From the NCBI GenBank assembly GCA_016711485.1, contig JADJSX010000023.1, forward strand, positions 1,443,001 to 1,507,000: a stretch of DNA of 64,000 bases, written 5' to 3'. This document shows positions 53,588 to 63,269 of the stretch, piece after piece. This DNA comes from Leptospiraceae bacterium. Its GTDB lineage: Bacteria > Spirochaetota > Leptospiria > Leptospirales > Leptospiraceae. Position 1 is the first letter of the stretch; each line of letters begins with the position of its first letter. Under the pieces are notes generated by a model. It searched no databases. It was not told where the DNA came from and saw only the letters and a program-made list of their open reading frames with translations. Both the position numbers and the translations under genes were made by a program.

Positions 53588-53775
53588 TATCCTCTAAGAC
53601 TTTCCTTTTTCATACTTTGATCTTGTACGAGTTGCGTGAGACTCCCCCTCGTAAGGACTTGATTAATCAAGTCCTTACGAGGGGGAGTCTCACTGTGGCT
53701 GGTATCGGTACCACAAGTAGTACGTTGTCTATAACCCGTCGCCACATCTAACATATCATAATCCTATCATATACA
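53588..53775 (-). pseudogene. Scar 2: second cas3 5' fragment carrying a longer palindrome
   Basis: Reading the minus strand from about 53765, a frame gives YDMLDVATGYRQRTTCGTD, again a Cas3 HD-domain fragment (YxMLDVA), then passes through a 58-bp palindrome and ends in QLVQDQSMKKESLRG before TAATGGAG. The end is near-identical to that of scar 1, so the two are tandem copies of the same unit. Its own start is lost. No other gene lies in this segment. Confidence 0.65.
53636..53693. repeat. 58-bp perfect palindrome in cas3 scar 2
   Basis: The left arm GTGAGACTCCCCCT plus the common core CGTAAGGACTTGAT is followed by its exact inverse. It has the same core as the other two palindromes but a unique outer arm that is nonetheless fully self-complementary. 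Confidence 0.9.
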
Positions 53776-53795
53776 TCCTTAAAATAAAAGGACAG

Positions 53796-54719
53796 TCACT
53801 GTTCGTTATTGTCTTTTTTTTGGTGACGTTTAAAAAAAGTATGGATTTCTTCTAAAAATTCATTTCTCCATTTTTTGGGTTCAATCAGTTCAGCATATTT
53901 CATAAAATTGGAGGTAATATTAAATACTTCTTGTTTGTCGGCAGTAAGAAGCGATAGTAGAAAACTACCATCTTTTTGTTCTTCAATTATTTGTTTTGAT
54001 TGGAACAATTCTTTGAAGATAAAATTTTTTGCCTCTGGTGAAAATCGAATTTTAACCGGTTCAATTTTTTCACTTTGATAAATGCCAATGCTATTTTCGT
54101 AAAATTCTTTAACTAAAGTGGGCTTAGATTCTTTAGGAAAATGTTCATCCAAAATTGTAATTTTATTTATGCCAATGAAAAGAAACTGCCTCCAATTTTC
54201 ATTTTCTTTAGCTAGGACTACTAACTTGACTCCTCTTTGAACAAGTGCATAAACTGAAATCGTTTTTTCTGATTCAGTGTTCTCTCTATACTTCACGTAA
54301 CGTATTTTTATCCTTAACCTTTTTTTTAGTGCATAGTTTAGTAAAAATAGATTATAGAGGGAATAAATACCTACCTGTTTGGTTAAAGGGGAGAAAAAGT
54401 AATCCAGCGACTCTGTATTTGTATGAATTAAATAACGAGAAAACAAAGGCGCAATCCAACTTGGTTGATTTAGATTTTTTCTTTTAATTCGATATCCTTT
54501 ATTTCGCTTAGATTCAATAATTTCTTCTCCAAGGATTTTATGAATTGTATCTATACAGCGCCTTGCAGTTTTTTCAGACAAAGGAGAATTTTCTTCTCTA
54601 AAGCTATCTAGTTCCGATAAAATTTTTTCCTCTGTAATATAATCTTCATTTTTTAAGATAATACTAAATAACTCTATAGATTTTATCAGATGCGATAGGC
54701 TGTCTGTGCCATTTTTCAT
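53796..54719 (-). CDS. WYL-domain transcriptional regulator next to the cas operon
   Basis: The start ATG 54719 (MKNGTDSLSH) is chosen because AGGAAGTGAG lies just upstream. An in-frame ATG at 54761 would add 14 residues. The N-terminus is a helix-turn-helix (TEEKILSELDSFREENSPLSEKTARRCIDTIHKILG). The central section LKKRLRIKIRYVKYRENTESEKTISVYALVQRGVKLVVLAKENENWRQFLFIGINKI is a WYL domain, followed by a WCX-like C-terminus. WYL proteins bind nucleic-acid-like ligands and commonly regulate CRISPR or other defence loci. It lies upstream of the cas3 scars on the same strand. Confidence 0.85.
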   Translation of the reverse strand: MKNGTDSLSHLIKSIELFSIILKNEDYITEEKILSELDSFREENSPLSEKTARRCIDTIHKILGEEIIESKRNKGYRIKRKNLNQPSWIAPLFSRYLIHTNTESLDYFFSPLTKQVGIYSLYNLFLLNYALKKRLRIKIRYVKYRENTESEKTISVYALVQRGVKLVVLAKENENWRQFLFIGINKITILDEHFPKESKPTLVKEFYENSIGIYQSEKIEPVKIRFSPEAKNFIFKELFQSKQIIEEQKDGSFLLSLLTADKQEVFNITSNFMKYAELIEPKKWRNEFLEEIHTFFKRHQKKDNNEQ

Positions 54720-54918
54720 TCTCACTTCCTTTTTTTCTAAAATAATTACCCAATCAGACAAATAGCTTTCAGCCCCACATTAACCATTAACCATTGCAAA
54801 CTTGAGTAAGCTCTACCTAAGGAAACTTGAGTCCGGATTCGGTCAAGGAAAAATCTGGCTTTATGGTAAAATAAAGTAATTACCAGAGGTTCTTACGGAT
54901 AAATCCCAACGAATTGTC

Positions 54919-54972
54919 GGTATTTTTTATCTTGCCATCCAACTACTTGAAAACAAGATAGATGGAAATACC
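54919..54972. repeat. Imperfect inverted repeat ahead of aspS
   Basis: GGTATT and TATCTTG are mirrored by CAAGATA and AATACC, giving a possible hairpin with an internal bulge and a 19-nt loop, ending 25 bp before the aspS start. It could be a leader structure or a terminator remnant. No T-tract follows. The rest of 54762-54997 shows nothing else clear. Confidence 0.3.
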
Positions 54973-54997
54973 AATAAATTAGGACATAAAATCAATT

Positions 54998-56803
54998 TTG
55001 AAAGACTGGGTTAAAGAAAGTTATAACAATCGTAAATGGGCAGGGGAATTAGGAAAACTGAGTGCGGGTGAGTCCGTGTTTGTATGCGGATGGGCGTTCC
55101 GATTTAGAGACCAAGGCGGTGTAATTTTTATCGACTTGCGAGATAGAACAGGAATAATTCAAATAGTTGCGAGAAAAGAGAATATTCCAGAAGACTTTAA
55201 ACTTGCCGAGCATGTGCGTAGTGAATTCGTTCTAGCGGTTACAGGCAAATTGAATAATCGTGATGCTGAATCGATCAATCCGAAAATTCCAAATGGTAAA
55301 ATTGAAATCATTATTGAAAAATTAGAAATTCTAAATACATCTAAAACACCTCCGTTTGGTTTGGATGAATTTGACGAGTCAGGCGAAGACATTCGTTTGA
55401 AATATCGTTACCTCGAATTCAGAAAAGACGATTTAAAAAATAAAATGATTTTACGTCATAAATTTATTTTTGCCGTTCGTAGTTACTTAAACTCGCGCGA
55501 CTTTCTAGAAATCGAAACTCCTATTTTAAATAAATCAACTCCTGAAGGAGCACGTGACTTTTTAGTTCCTTCGCGGTTACACCAGGGTAGCTTCTACGCG
55601 CTTCCACAATCTCCCCAAATCTTCAAACAGATTTTGATGGTTGGTGGAATGGAGCGTTATTTCCAAGTGGTAAAATGCTTTCGGGACGAAGATTTACGCG
55701 CCGATAGACAGCCAGAATTTACCCAGCTCGATATGGAGTTCTCTTATGTCGATCAAGCAAATATTATTTCGGAAATGGAAGCGTTAGTTTGCACAGTCTT
55801 CAAAGAGACGTTTAATGTCGATTTGCCTTCTAAATTTCCTCAGATGAGTTATTCCGAGGCGATGGATTCTTACGGTAGCGACAAACCGGACTTACGTTTC
55901 GGAATGAAACTTTATAACGTATCGGACATCGTAAAAAATTGTGACTTCCAAGTTTTCAAGGGCGCTGTTGATTCTGGCGGAATTGTAAAAGCAATTTGTG
56001 TTCCGGGTGGCTCTGTGATTTCTCGTAAGGAAATTGAAGACTTGACTCATTGGCTTTCTAAAGACTTCCGTGCAAAAGGTCTTGCTTATATGAAACATGG
56101 AAAAGATGGGCTTGAGTCAGCGATTACTAAGCGTTTTACACCTGAGGAGCTAACAGCGATTGCCCAGATGGTTGGCTCGAAAGAAGGCGATATGGTTTTC
56201 TTTGGTGCAGATAAAATTTCTATCGTCAATGCAAGCCTTGGTGCCCTTCGTTTAAAAATGGCGGAGAAGTATGCTACACCTGATCCAAACTCTTATCATA
56301 TTTCTTGGGTTGTTGACTTTCCTATGTTTGATGTCGATGACACAACGAAGGAACTAAGTGCAATTCACCACCCGTTCACCGCTCCTTTTGAAGAGGATTT
56401 TGATATATCTGCCTCTGTCGAAGAGCTAAAGGCAAACGCTGGAAAAATGCGCTCTAAGGCTTACGATTTAGTTTTAAATGGAAATGAAATCGGCGGCGGA
56501 AGTATTCGAATTCACAAGGAAGAAATGCAAGAAAAAGTATTTGGGCTTCTTGGAATTTCTAAAGAAGACGCTGAGAAAAAATTTGGATTTTTACTCGAAG
56601 CACTTCGATTTGGAGCACCACCACACGGGGGAATTGCACTTGGGATTGACCGGATAATGATGCTTATGTCCAAGAGTAAATCTATCCGAGATGTTATTGC
56701 ATTTCCGAAAACTCAAAAGGGAACTTGTCTCATGAGTGATTGTCCAACTCCAGTAGATACAAAACAATTAGAGGACTTAAAAATTAGAGTGGTTAGTATT
56801 TAA
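54998..56803 (+). CDS. aspS: Aspartyl-tRNA synthetase
   Basis: This class IIb aminoacyl-tRNA synthetase has an N-terminal anticodon-binding OB fold (VFVCGWAFRFRDQGGVIFIDLRDRTGIIQ). Class II motifs follow: motif 1 at FLEIETPILNKSTPEGARDFLVPSR, motif 2 at YFQVVKCFRDEDLRADRQPEFTQLDMEFS and motif 3 at GAPPHGGIALGIDRIMMLM, with the bacterial GAD insertion between. The 601 residues are bacterial-type. Translation is proposed from TTG at 54998 (MKDWVKESYNNRKWAGEL fits the family start). A good ribosome-binding sequence is not obvious. It overlaps phoH by one base. Confidence 0.96.
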   Translation: MKDWVKESYNNRKWAGELGKLSAGESVFVCGWAFRFRDQGGVIFIDLRDRTGIIQIVARKENIPEDFKLAEHVRSEFVLAVTGKLNNRDAESINPKIPNGKIEIIIEKLEILNTSKTPPFGLDEFDESGEDIRLKYRYLEFRKDDLKNKMILRHKFIFAVRSYLNSRDFLEIETPILNKSTPEGARDFLVPSRLHQGSFYALPQSPQIFKQILMVGGMERYFQVVKCFRDEDLRADRQPEFTQLDMEFSYVDQANIISEMEALVCTVFKETFNVDLPSKFPQMSYSEAMDSYGSDKPDLRFGMKLYNVSDIVKNCDFQVFKGAVDSGGIVKAICVPGGSVISRKEIEDLTHWLSKDFRAKGLAYMKHGKDGLESAITKRFTPEELTAIAQMVGSKEGDMVFFGADKISIVNASLGALRLKMAEKYATPDPNSYHISWVVDFPMFDVDDTTKELSAIHHPFTAPFEEDFDISASVEELKANAGKMRSKAYDLVLNGNEIGGGSIRIHKEEMQEKVFGLLGISKEDAEKKFGFLLEALRFGAPPHGGIALGIDRIMMLMSKSKSIRDVIAFPKTQKGTCLMSDCPTPVDTKQLEDLKIRVVSI

Positions 56804-57765
56804 TGCCTAAAGAAAAAACACAAACTCCGGTTCAAGAAAAATTTGACTTTAATAATGAGGCACTTTACCAAAGAGTCTGCGGAATCAATGACTCTCGGTT
56901 AAAAGACTTAGAAGCCTATCTGGGGATAACTATAATTCCCCGCGGATACTCTTTGATTGTGAGTGGTCAAAAGGATAAAGTCGATATTGCAATTGAGTTT
57001 TTTAGAAACTTAGTCGATAATTACAAAAAACGCCCCGATAAAGAAGACTTTGATAGTTTTGATTTGAATTATTTAATCAAACAAGAAAATCACCAGGACG
57101 GATGGACTCCAAGTGAAAAAATCCTGAGCACATTTAAAGGCAAACAGATATTTCCCCGCACTAAGAATCAGGAAAAATTTGTAAACAGTTTAATGAAGAA
57201 TTTGATCACATTTGGAGTAGGGCCTGCTGGAACTGGAAAAACATTTCTATCAATAGCTATCGCCTGTCGTATGTTACAGTCTGGTGAGATCGACAGACTT
57301 GTGCTTACCCGTCCTGCAGTCGAAGCGGGAGAGTCTCTAGGATTTTTGCCTGGAGACCTCACTCAAAAAGTAGATCCGTATCTCCGACCAATTTATGACG
57401 CATTACATGAATGTATTGGATTTGAACGAGTCCAAGTCCTTATATCATTAAATAAAATTGAAATTGCTCCAATCGCTTTTATGCGTGGTAGAACTCTTAA
57501 CAATTCGTTTATTATACTCGATGAAGCTCAGAATTGTACTGTTTCCCAGTTAAAAATGTTTTTGACTCGAATTGGAAAAAATTCCCGTATGAGTTTATCC
57601 GGTGACATTACCCAAATTGATTTGGAAAGAGGAAGATCGGGACTTGAAAAAGTGTTGTCAATTTTAAAAGATACTCCTCAAATTGGGATAATGTATCTCG
57701 AAAAAGAAGACATTACCCGCCATCCGTTAGTTTCAGTCATCGTAGACAAGTTTGAAGGAATTTAA
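56803..57765 (+). CDS. phoH: PhoH family ATPase
   Basis: The 320-residue cytoplasmic protein has an N-terminal KH-like segment (about 25-90), then a PhoH P-loop domain: GPAGTGKTFLSIAIACRML, LTRPAVEAGESLGFLPGDL, FIILDEAQNCTVSQLKMFLTRIG and MSLSGDITQIDL. PhoH proteins are RNA-related ATPases often encoded with ybeY and PgpH-type HD genes. Here the PgpH-type gene follows after 2 bp and ybeY is absent from the window. It overlaps aspS by one base (TAATG). Confidence 0.93.
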   Translation: MPKEKTQTPVQEKFDFNNEALYQRVCGINDSRLKDLEAYLGITIIPRGYSLIVSGQKDKVDIAIEFFRNLVDNYKKRPDKEDFDSFDLNYLIKQENHQDGWTPSEKILSTFKGKQIFPRTKNQEKFVNSLMKNLITFGVGPAGTGKTFLSIAIACRMLQSGEIDRLVLTRPAVEAGESLGFLPGDLTQKVDPYLRPIYDALHECIGFERVQVLISLNKIEIAPIAFMRGRTLNNSFIILDEAQNCTVSQLKMFLTRIGKNSRMSLSGDITQIDLERGRSGLEKVLSILKDTPQIGIMYLEKEDITRHPLVSVIVDKFEGI

Positions 57766-57767
57766 TT

Positions 57768-60212
57768 TTGAAATTTCTAGAACATTTAGAAACGTTTATG
57801 GCAAATACAACGGATATACTTACACGAGTACGTCCCATTGAGTTTGTGCGCCAACTCCAACTTTACCTCGTTCTGGTAACATTGACTATGGTAACTTACT
57901 TTCTTGCTTCCCCCTATTTGGGACAAGAGAAAATTGATTTGGGAGAAGATGGTTCTTATTCCGTTGGAAACGTGTCACCAGAATCTATTATTTCCAATAA
58001 GGAAATTATTTATGATGACCTAGACAAAACCAAATTAAAAAAAGCGGAAGCCTATAAATCAGCTTCTCTTGTGTTTGAGAGAGACTACTCGGTATTATTC
58101 AACCTAATTCAAAACTATATCGATGAAGATTTTGAGAACTTAAAAGTTATCGCCGCTGACGGAAGTTCAAAAAATGTAGGATTTTTGGTTTATAAAAATG
58201 TTCGTTGGAAATTTAGAAGTAGAGAGGATTTGGAGTTTTTATTAAATTTTCCGAGAAAGGATAAGTTAAAAGAGATTGTCCAGAAAGGTACTAATTTAGT
58301 TTTTTCTTCTTATTGTATTCTTAAAGATATATCGCCGGATGTTGTAAATTCTCTTGGATCTGGTGTTAATATAATTAATAAAGGTGCAAAAGAAAATACT
58401 TCTACGTTAGATGTTTCCCATGTATTTGCTCGGTCTGCTATTTACCAAAACAAAAAAGTACAAGAGCAATTATCAAGACATTTAGATGAAAAATTAACAG
58501 GTATAGATTCGAACACGATTGCTATCACCAAACGTATGATATTGTCTACTTATATATATTCTTTTCCTGCATGTGTTTTTAAACCGGAAGATACCGAATT
58601 ACAAAAACAAAAAGAAGTTGCAAAAGTAAGCATTGTAAAAAGTAAAATCACAAAAAATGAACTAATTGTTAAAAAAGGTGAGTTAGTAACTCCCGAAATT
58701 CGGACAAAATTAGAACTACTAAATCAAAATAATTCTCGAGCCAATATAAATTCGATACTTTCTATATTGATAGTTCAAATTATTCTGGTGAGTATAATTA
58801 TTGTTTTCCTCATTAAGTATGATCCTAAACGGCTAAATGATGTTTCTAGTAATGTAATTTTATTTTCTACTATTTGGATTTTGACACTTTATACTTTTAT
58901 TGTTTCCAGATTCTTTTATCATCCGGATAATAATTTTGAATCCATTTATTATTTTGGGATTTTTATTCCAATTGGAATGATTTGTATGTTAATTGCATTT
59001 ATTTTTGATGAACAACTTTCCATTGCACTTGGGTTTTATCTTTCCTTTTTCATTTTCCTATCGTCTCAAAACAATGCGACTTCATTCATTATAGCTTTTT
59101 CGACTACTGTAGTCGCATCAATGTACGGAAGCAGTATTCGTAAACGAATTGATTTTATTAAATCGGGTATATATATTGCGGGGGTACAAATTTTAGTGGC
59201 TACTAGTGGTTATCTGATAGACTCACGTCAATACTGGGTTGCAACTTCTAGCGGTTCTTTTTTCTCCGATATTGCTCGATCCAATATATTTAAAATATAC
59301 ATTGCTTGTATTGTAAACGGGTTTGTTTGTGCGCTTATGACTCAGTTTTTACTTCCAATTTATGAATATATATTTAATATTCCTACTCGCTTTAAACTAC
59401 AAGAATTGGCGGATACAGGACATCCTCTGTTACAATCTTTATTGACGCAGGCTCCGTCTACTTATACGCATACTTTTATGGTAGCTGCGTTATCCGAAAG
59501 AGCTGCCCAAAATTTAGGTTTGGATTGGCTTTTAGTTAGAGTAGGGGTTTATTTTCATGATATTGGTAAAATTCCGAATGCGGGTTTTTTTGTGGAAAAT
59601 CAACATTTAATTCCGAAAAAAGAAAACATTGATAAAAACAATCCGGGACTTGCCGCAAAAATCGTAATCGATCATGTTATAGACGGTATTGAAATGGCCA
59701 AAAAAGCAAGGCTTCCAAGAGAGATTATTAGTTTTATCCCCGAACACCATGGAACTAGCACGATGGCATTTTTTTACCACAAAGCTCTTGCCGATCTTTC
59801 TCCGAATCAGAGAAAAAAAATAGATAAAAAAGACTTTATGTATCCAGGTCCAAAACCACAGAAAAAGGAAACTGCCATTGTAATGATTGCGGACTCAGTG
59901 GAAGCAGCCAGTCGTTCGTTAGATGAAATTAATGCACAGGCTCTTGATGATTTAATCCAAAAGATAATTAATATTAAACTTGCCGAAAACCAATTGGATG
60001 AAAGTGGACTTACCCTAGGTGATTTGAGCATTATTAAATCTTCCTTTAAAGAAATTTTACTTTCTAGTCTTCACCAACGACCAAAGTATCCAAGCTCTGA
60101 AGATACAAAAAAATTAGAAAACAAGGAAGATTTAAATAAATCAACCGCCAAAAAGCCATTAGCCAAAAAAATGAAAGTAGGAAAAACGAAAGTAGGAAAA
60201 ACGAAAAAATAG
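57768..60212 (+). CDS. 7TM-HD membrane protein, PgpH-type cyclic-di-AMP phosphodiesterase candidate
   Basis: An N-terminal membrane helix (about 30-48) is followed by a large extracytoplasmic 7TMR-HDED domain (about 50-300), seven membrane helices (about 330-520) and a cytoplasmic HD domain: HPLLQSLLTQAPSTYTHTFMVAALSERAA, VGVYFHDIGKIPN, IPEHHGTSTMAFFYH and VMIADSVEAASRSLD. This is the architecture of PgpH, which hydrolyses c-di-AMP to pApA. The 814 residues are normal. The C-terminus is a Lys-rich tail with a repeated KVGKTK. TTG start at 57768 is supported by GAAGGA upstream. It follows phoH by 2 bp. Confidence 0.9.
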   Translation: MKFLEHLETFMANTTDILTRVRPIEFVRQLQLYLVLVTLTMVTYFLASPYLGQEKIDLGEDGSYSVGNVSPESIISNKEIIYDDLDKTKLKKAEAYKSASLVFERDYSVLFNLIQNYIDEDFENLKVIAADGSSKNVGFLVYKNVRWKFRSREDLEFLLNFPRKDKLKEIVQKGTNLVFSSYCILKDISPDVVNSLGSGVNIINKGAKENTSTLDVSHVFARSAIYQNKKVQEQLSRHLDEKLTGIDSNTIAITKRMILSTYIYSFPACVFKPEDTELQKQKEVAKVSIVKSKITKNELIVKKGELVTPEIRTKLELLNQNNSRANINSILSILIVQIILVSIIIVFLIKYDPKRLNDVSSNVILFSTIWILTLYTFIVSRFFYHPDNNFESIYYFGIFIPIGMICMLIAFIFDEQLSIALGFYLSFFIFLSSQNNATSFIIAFSTTVVASMYGSSIRKRIDFIKSGIYIAGVQILVATSGYLIDSRQYWVATSSGSFFSDIARSNIFKIYIACIVNGFVCALMTQFLLPIYEYIFNIPTRFKLQELADTGHPLLQSLLTQAPSTYTHTFMVAALSERAAQNLGLDWLLVRVGVYFHDIGKIPNAGFFVENQHLIPKKENIDKNNPGLAAKIVIDHVIDGIEMAKKARLPREIISFIPEHHGTSTMAFFYHKALADLSPNQRKKIDKKDFMYPGPKPQKKETAIVMIADSVEAASRSLDEINAQALDDLIQKIINIKLAENQLDESGLTLGDLSIIKSSFKEILLSSLHQRPKYPSSEDTKKLENKEDLNKSTAKKPLAKKMKVGKTKVGKTKK

Positions 60213-60227
60213 AATTAGTTTCTATAC

Positions 60228-60362
60228 TTTGGCAATTGGGAATACCCTTTCCTAGAAAAATAACGAAACTTATTTATGAGAAATGGTATATAGACCGTAG
60301 TAGTAATTCAGCCGTTGTATTTTGACGTAAATGGAAGTACTTTAAGATGTCCGGTGAGTTAT
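60228..60362. repeat. Dispersed intergenic repeat family B, copy 2
   Basis: TTTGGCAATTGGGAATACC and the following 50 bp (ACGAAACTTATTTATGAG, ATGGTATATAG) match copy 1 at 33834-33900. Both copies end in GGTGAGTTAT. The rest of the 309-bp gap to 60521 contains two TTGACA-like hexamers (60405, 60451) without convincing -10 partners and nothing else. Confidence 0.5.
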
Positions 60363-60521
60363 AAATCAAAATTTCTGACTTGCAAAGGAAAATTATATTC
60401 TTACTTGACAAAAGAATTCTTCTACATTAAAGTCCAAAAAACAAATTCGATTGACAATGATTTTATCAAGTTGAAAATCTACTAAAATCGTTTTTGACCA
60501 TTGGAATTTCAAAAATAAAAT

Positions 60522-62450
60522 ATGTCCATACAGGCCGAATTAGAATTCAAATATTCCTTCCTGAAAGTCCGAAAGGAGAAGGATTCTATTTTAATGGGTA
60601 TAAATCCGACCAATAAATACCAACACGAACTTCTTAAATCCATTAAAACCTTAAATACAATTCAACATGCTACCAAAGGTATGTTATTTACTTTGAATAA
60701 CACTATTCTCGATCAACTTCAATTAGATATGAAAACTGCGATTACAAATTTAAGTTGGCTGGTAAATAATCAATTAGCCGCGCAGGTATTTTGTTTCGAA
60801 TTTGACTCACATAATAGAAATTTACTTGTAACTGGTTTTTTTATAACTCATCCTTCGGAAGAGAAAAGTTATTCGATTTATAATTTATTTGATGAACTAT
60901 TAAGTTATTCTTACAATGCCGTAAAATCATGGTTTGATAGCAGAGAACAATTATCTGGAGAGAATTTTAAGAAAGAAATATTGGCGCAAATGAGTACGAA
61001 ACTTTCGGATTCTAATTCTACAAAAGGAATTTCTAGTTTGTTTAATCCACTTAAGCGATTTTTGGAAGCAAAAAATGGAATTCTTATTCCGGATGACATG
61101 TTAGAATACATAAATCGAGAATTAACAAAAAGAATCGTTGAGTCCCAATTAGCCAAAGAAGTTCCCGGGCATGGATTATTAATGCTCAAATCGAATGAAA
61201 TTTTAGAACATTTTGAGGCAGCGGCGGAAGCCCTTACTGAAAAGTTGATCCCAAGTTTCGCAAATGACCCAATCTTAAAAAGTCGTGTAGATAAAGTTGC
61301 TTTGGAAGAAAAAACATATTTACAAATTGAAAACTTTCCAATGAAAACCTCCAAGTTTGTAGTCGAAAAAGCCAAGGAAATTCGCCAATATAAAACTGCC
61401 GGGCCTGCTAAAAATTTTTCTTTTCCTGGTTCACTCTGTGTTGAAACCATTATTAGTTTAGAAGATTCCGCAGAGGATAGATACCAACTTGTATGGAAAG
61501 ATGAATGTAATAAAATGAAGCAGGAATTTAAAAAGAATATAACCGTTCCTTCTAATAAATGGAGTAAACTTATATTATTTGTAAATCATTCTGATTCATT
61601 AGAAATTAATCCAGATGTCTGGAAAGATTTAACCAATGATAAAGATTTATTTTACATCAAATGGCAAATGCCCAAAAATACTGTACATGTATTTACAGGA
61701 AAAGATCCTAGTTTCTTTAAAGTTTTAGTTACTGGTATGGTAAATCTATCGCCTAACGAAATGTGGAAGGCATCTGCATTAAAGGCGTTGATTGAAAAAA
61801 ATGAAAAAAATCTTAGGACTCTAATCCATGATCCAAATTTTGCATCTGTTTATCAAAACTTAGAAAAAAGAATATTCATGCAATATATGCCATGGTATTT
61901 TCGAATTTTTTTATACTTTCCTCTTTCTATTTTTCAAGACATAGTTTTGGTTAATGCAAAGAAAAAAATTCATGTTGAACAAGAAGTATTTTCAAGTAAA
62001 AATGATGCGCATAATATGAAGTATCTATCTGAAATGCAAACCAAAAAGGCAGAAAGACTTGCTCGAATTAAAGAACAAGCATTGTATGAATCAGTTGTGG
62101 AAACTCTAGATTTATTTTATCTCAGCATGAAAAAAATACCTTCTGTAACGGATATTCGTAATTATTTTCCAGAGTATGAAGCCTTTTCTAACATAATAAA
62201 TATAAGAAATTTTAGAATAATCAATCTTCCGCTGAAGAACTCTGAAGAGACTGAAGTATTGCTTTATCCAGATAACGAAGATTGGTTAGAAAAAAAAGCT
62301 ATATTAGTAAAAACATTAGATGCAATTATTAATGAAAGAAATCCTCACTTAGTTGTGGCTAATGCTGATAAAACTAAAATAGAAAAAGCACAAAAACTTC
62401 TAAATATTATTGATAATAATAGTGCACCCAAATTAAAAGCTGCTAGTTAA
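60522..62450 (+). CDS. Protein of unknown function, 642 residues
   Basis: I do not recognise this protein. It has no signal peptide and is mainly helical and charged, with few aromatic clusters. A hydrophobic, aromatic-rich segment near residues 455-480 (MQYMPWYFRIFLYFPLSIFQD) could bind membranes. It is followed by a Lys/Glu-rich coiled-coil-like part (about 485-525). Gly-rich or nucleotide-binding loops are absent. It is monocistronic, with a convergent DinB-like gene overlapping its 3' end by 8 bp. Confidence 0.6.
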   Translation: MSIQAELEFKYSFLKVRKEKDSILMGINPTNKYQHELLKSIKTLNTIQHATKGMLFTLNNTILDQLQLDMKTAITNLSWLVNNQLAAQVFCFEFDSHNRNLLVTGFFITHPSEEKSYSIYNLFDELLSYSYNAVKSWFDSREQLSGENFKKEILAQMSTKLSDSNSTKGISSLFNPLKRFLEAKNGILIPDDMLEYINRELTKRIVESQLAKEVPGHGLLMLKSNEILEHFEAAAEALTEKLIPSFANDPILKSRVDKVALEEKTYLQIENFPMKTSKFVVEKAKEIRQYKTAGPAKNFSFPGSLCVETIISLEDSAEDRYQLVWKDECNKMKQEFKKNITVPSNKWSKLILFVNHSDSLEINPDVWKDLTNDKDLFYIKWQMPKNTVHVFTGKDPSFFKVLVTGMVNLSPNEMWKASALKALIEKNEKNLRTLIHDPNFASVYQNLEKRIFMQYMPWYFRIFLYFPLSIFQDIVLVNAKKKIHVEQEVFSSKNDAHNMKYLSEMQTKKAERLARIKEQALYESVVETLDLFYLSMKKIPSVTDIRNYFPEYEAFSNIINIRNFRIINLPLKNSEETEVLLYPDNEDWLEKKAILVKTLDAIINERNPHLVVANADKTKIEKAQKLLNIIDNNSAPKLKAAS

Positions 62451-63024
62451 GTCTTATTTCTAATTTTTCAGTGTGATGGAATAAGTGAAATAGGGAAAAT
62501 AAAATCATTTCTCTGACAGTAATATTTCCCAAAATTGGATGAGGCAAATTGTAATTATCCAAATCTTGATCTTTCCATTGGGCGATTTGTTTTTTATATT
62601 TTGCAAATAGTGTAATAAAATCATAGATCATTTTCTTTTGTAATTCGGGATCGACTTTTAAATTGTTTCCAATAGGAGTAAATACACCGGCTCCGCGACC
62701 TGAATTCAGTTTTTCAAGATATGCTTTTTGGACTTGAATCATGGACATGGACTTTTTTTTTCTTAATCCAAAAAGATATAAAGTAAATTTAGGAAAAATT
62801 AGTCCAAGGTAAATAGGTTGAGTTGACTTAATCAAATGACGTAAATTTTTTTCTGGTGACCAGCCTCCATCATTCGGCAATTCAAAAAAAATCTCAGGAG
62901 AAATATTCTCGTAAAATTCTGTCAACGATGCAACAATTTTGTCTAAGTTTTCTAATATATCTTCTCTTGTAAAAATCGATTGTATATCAAGTGAATGCAT
63001 TTTTAATTTCATAAATTTTGTCAT
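62443..63024 (-). CDS. DinB-like (DinB_2/YfiT) superfamily protein
   Basis: The 193-residue four-helix-bundle protein has the putative metal-binding histidines of the DinB superfamily: NLRHLIKSTQPI (His 1, after GGWSPEKN) and LFHLFHHTEKLEI at the C-terminus (His pair). A conserved W near residue 150 is present as WKDQDLDNY. Members are metal-dependent transferases or hydrolases acting on thiols. The substrate is unknown. The ATG at 63024 is used. A second ATG four residues later is possible. It converges with the unknown 642-aa gene. Confidence 0.7.
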   Translation of the reverse strand: MTKFMKLKMHSLDIQSIFTREDILENLDKIVASLTEFYENISPEIFFELPNDGGWSPEKNLRHLIKSTQPIYLGLIFPKFTLYLFGLRKKKSMSMIQVQKAYLEKLNSGRGAGVFTPIGNNLKVDPELQKKMIYDFITLFAKYKKQIAQWKDQDLDNYNLPHPILGNITVREMILFSLFHLFHHTEKLEIRLN

Positions 63025-63147
63025 TCCTATTCTATTTTAATCAATCTATGATCGATTGCAAAAATTTTGAAAGTAGAAAATTCACAGTTCATTCAAAACT
63101 AGAAATTTCGTATAGTAAAATTTTAATTTTAAGTTTATTTACCCTGT

Positions 63148-63183
63148 CACCTCACTTTACGATTTTCTGTATAAAGTGAGGTG
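63148..63183. terminator. 12-bp perfect hairpin between divergent genes
   Basis: CACCTCACTTTA pairs with TAAAGTGAGGTG over a 12-nt loop. Because the flanking genes diverge, it is not an obvious terminator. The sequence resembles the CTCACCTTA/TAAGGTGAG hairpin at the ends of the MITE-like element, so it may be a relic of one. Nothing else is visible in 63025-63269. Confidence 0.4.
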
Positions 63184-63269
63184 TTAAATCAAAAAATCGA
63201 ATTTTGTGTATTTTGAAATAAATTTATAAGGCACAATACTAGAATAATTATTCAGGAATTAAATTACAG

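Noticed and set aside
54780..54997. A broken gene or riboswitch ahead of aspS
   Set aside because: No reading frame with homologous motifs and no conserved riboswitch or T-box core; only an imperfect inverted repeat is visible.
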